Below, in pieces: positions 62,920 to 64,000 of a stretch of DNA of 64,000 bases. The translations under genes and the position numbers were made by a program. This stretch comes from Streptomyces sp. Ru71 (GTDB lineage Bacteria > Actinomycetota > Actinomycetes > Streptomycetales > Streptomycetaceae). Where the stretch lies: assembly GCF_002920535.1 (NCBI RefSeq), contig NZ_PQSS01000039.1, forward strand, positions 1 to 64,000. The letters run 5' to 3'. The notes below the pieces were generated by a model. The model saw only the letters and a program-made list of their open reading frames with translations. It did not search any database and was not told the DNA's origin. Numbering within the stretch: the stretch's first letter is position 1; each line of letters opens with the position of its first letter.

Positions 62920-64000
62920 TCAGCGGACCATCCGGTCGCGCCGGGCGTGTGCGGGAGCGGCGGTCTGCGCGCTCCCGTCCGTCAGCGGACGTGCCGTCGC
63001 CACCCCGGCCACCAGGCCGGCCCCCACGGACACCGCCGTGAAGCTGAGCGCGTTGCTCACCGAGGCGATCGCCGCGAGCACGGTGAGGGTCGCGCCCGCC
63101 GTCAGCACGAACGGGGTGGGCCGCTGCGAGCGCCAGAGCGCGAACAGGACCCAGCCGAAGACCGCCGCCAGCAGGACCACCCCGACCACGCCCTGCTCGG
63201 CCGCCTGCTGCAACGGCGCCGAGTGCGGCTTGACGTCCGGCGGCAGCGCCTGGGCGGCCGCCGTGCTCAGCTCCCCGAACCGGCCGGGACCGGCCCCGAG
63301 CACCGCGTCGTCGCGCGTCAGCCCCAGGGCGTCGTGCCACAGCAGTACCCGGTGCGGCGTGAGCGGCCCCTCCAGGGCGGCGGCGAGCCCCGGCGGCAGG
63401 GCGTCGGCGGCCACCGCCCACACGCCGGCGGTCACCGCGACGGCGGCCACGGCCAGTCCGGCGATGCCCAGCCCCCGGCTTCGCATCCGGCCGGCGGCCA
63501 GCGAGGAGAGCAGCACGGCCGTACAGCCGACGGCGCCCGCCGTGGAACCGACCGCCGCCGCGGTCACCGCCGTCCCGGCCGCCAGGAGCCGCAGCGCCAG
63601 CCGCACGGCCGGCGCGGTGGCCGCCCAGGCGGCGCAGCAGGCGGCGCCCGCGGACAGGGCCAGCACCGCACAGGTCGCGCCGACGTGCCCCAGCGGCGCG
63701 CTGACCTGGGGGCTCGCCGCCAGGCCCGGTGTCGTCGCGACCAGAGCGAGACCGGCCGCCGCCGCGGCACCGGGCGCGACGACCGGCAGCAGCGCACCGC
63801 AGATCCGCCCGGCGGCACAGCCCGCCGCCACGGCCAGCACCGCCAGCAGCACGCCCTCGGGACGTCCGTCGTGTGCGCCCGCCGTGATCAGCGACCAGGC
63901 GGAGCAGGCGCCGAGCAGCACCATCCCCGCCGCGTCAGAAACGTTTCCTCTGTCCTCGTCCGGTTCCGGACCGCCCCCGGACGACGTTCTTGCCGTGGAC
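62920..64000 (-). CDS. O-antigen ligase-like polytopic membrane protein (start outside window)
   Basis: At least 360 residues of a multi-pass protein. The frame is open beyond ATG 63924 to the window edge with STARTSSGGGPEPDED then RGNVSDAAG, and the first codon may straddle the boundary. It shows about ten membrane segments and the family's extracytoplasmic motif in HRVLLWHDALGLTRDDAVLGAGPGRFGELS, with PHSAPLQQAAEQG. Members polymerise or ligate polysaccharide. No other polysaccharide gene is adjacent in the window. The stop is at 62920-62922. Confidence 0.82.
   Translation of the reverse strand, partial: STARTSSGGGPEPDEDRGNVSDAAGMVLLGACSAWSLITAGAHDGRPEGVLLAVLAVAAGCAAGRICGALLPVVAPGAAAAAGLALVATTPGLAASPQVSAPLGHVGATCAVLALSAGAACCAAWAATAPAVRLALRLLAAGTAVTAAAVGSTAGAVGCTAVLLSSLAAGRMRSRGLGIAGLAVAAVAVTAGVWAVAADALPPGLAAALEGPLTPHRVLLWHDALGLTRDDAVLGAGPGRFGELSTAAAQALPPDVKPHSAPLQQAAEQGVVGVVLLAAVFGWVLFALWRSQRPTPFVLTAGATLTVLAAIASVSNALSFTAVSVGAGLVAGVATARPLTDGSAQTAAPAHARRDRMVR

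Overview
The window is chromosomal DNA from a high-GC actinomycete, almost certainly a Streptomyces. The sequence shows very GC-rich third codon positions, frequent GTG and one TTG start, tight ATGA/GTGA overlaps, a bldA-type TTA codon, and many families typical of Streptomyces (DUF6643, TerD, SHOCT, Rv1733c-like, F420-type PPOX enzymes, class F sortase). No rRNA, tRNA, CRISPR array, transposase or phage gene was seen.

Layout. 1-3 kb: an ATP-grasp gene cut by the left edge, a secreted surface protein beside a class F sortase, and a beta-carbonic anhydrase. 3-7.7 kb: htpG, a cytosolic HtrA-like protease, a 17-bp tandem-repeat array, and a CapA-family gene. 7.9-10.7 kb: a sugar-type operon (Gfo/Idh/MocA oxidoreductase, PmoA family, cupin) with a LacI-type operator. 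10.97-12.9 kb: a translationally coupled cyclodipeptide synthase and P450 that closely match the Mycobacterium tuberculosis cyclo(Tyr-Tyr) synthase / CYP121 pair; this is the strongest specialised-metabolism signal. 13-20 kb: polX, then a stress-like run (phosphoribosyltransferase, universal stress protein, PPOX oxidoreductase, RtcB RNA ligase), convergent archease, and a proteasome beta subunit with no alpha subunit in the window.

20-25.4 kb: a methyltransferase and GH15 enzyme, then a DeoR regulator divergent from a SIS isomerase and class II aldolase. 25.6-31.6 kb: RlmG-like methyltransferase, AlkB-like dioxygenase, ROK protein, and a TetR-MFS-SDR unit with matching operators. 31.6-38 kb: a LacI-controlled Amadori-product (fructosamine / fructoselysine-like) operon: deglycase, PfkB kinase, and ABC binding protein with two permeases but no ATPase. 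39.8-42.3 kb: a TetR-cupin-DUF4865-phosphotriesterase-like operon with a palindromic operator.

42.4-64 kb: a small secreted protein, a SHOCT/ABC/FtsX export operon, a regulatory ATPase, a Cds1-like PLP enzyme, a second DeoR, a large membrane protein with a split alpha/beta-hydrolase signature, a beta-helix fused to an AAA+ ATPase, a MOSC protein, a two-domain TerD protein, an HpnB-like glycosyltransferase, a Glu/Asp racemase, and an O-antigen-ligase-like protein reaching the right edge. Starts were chosen from ribosome-binding-site spacing and family N-termini. All family assignments rest on reading motifs, since no search could be run.
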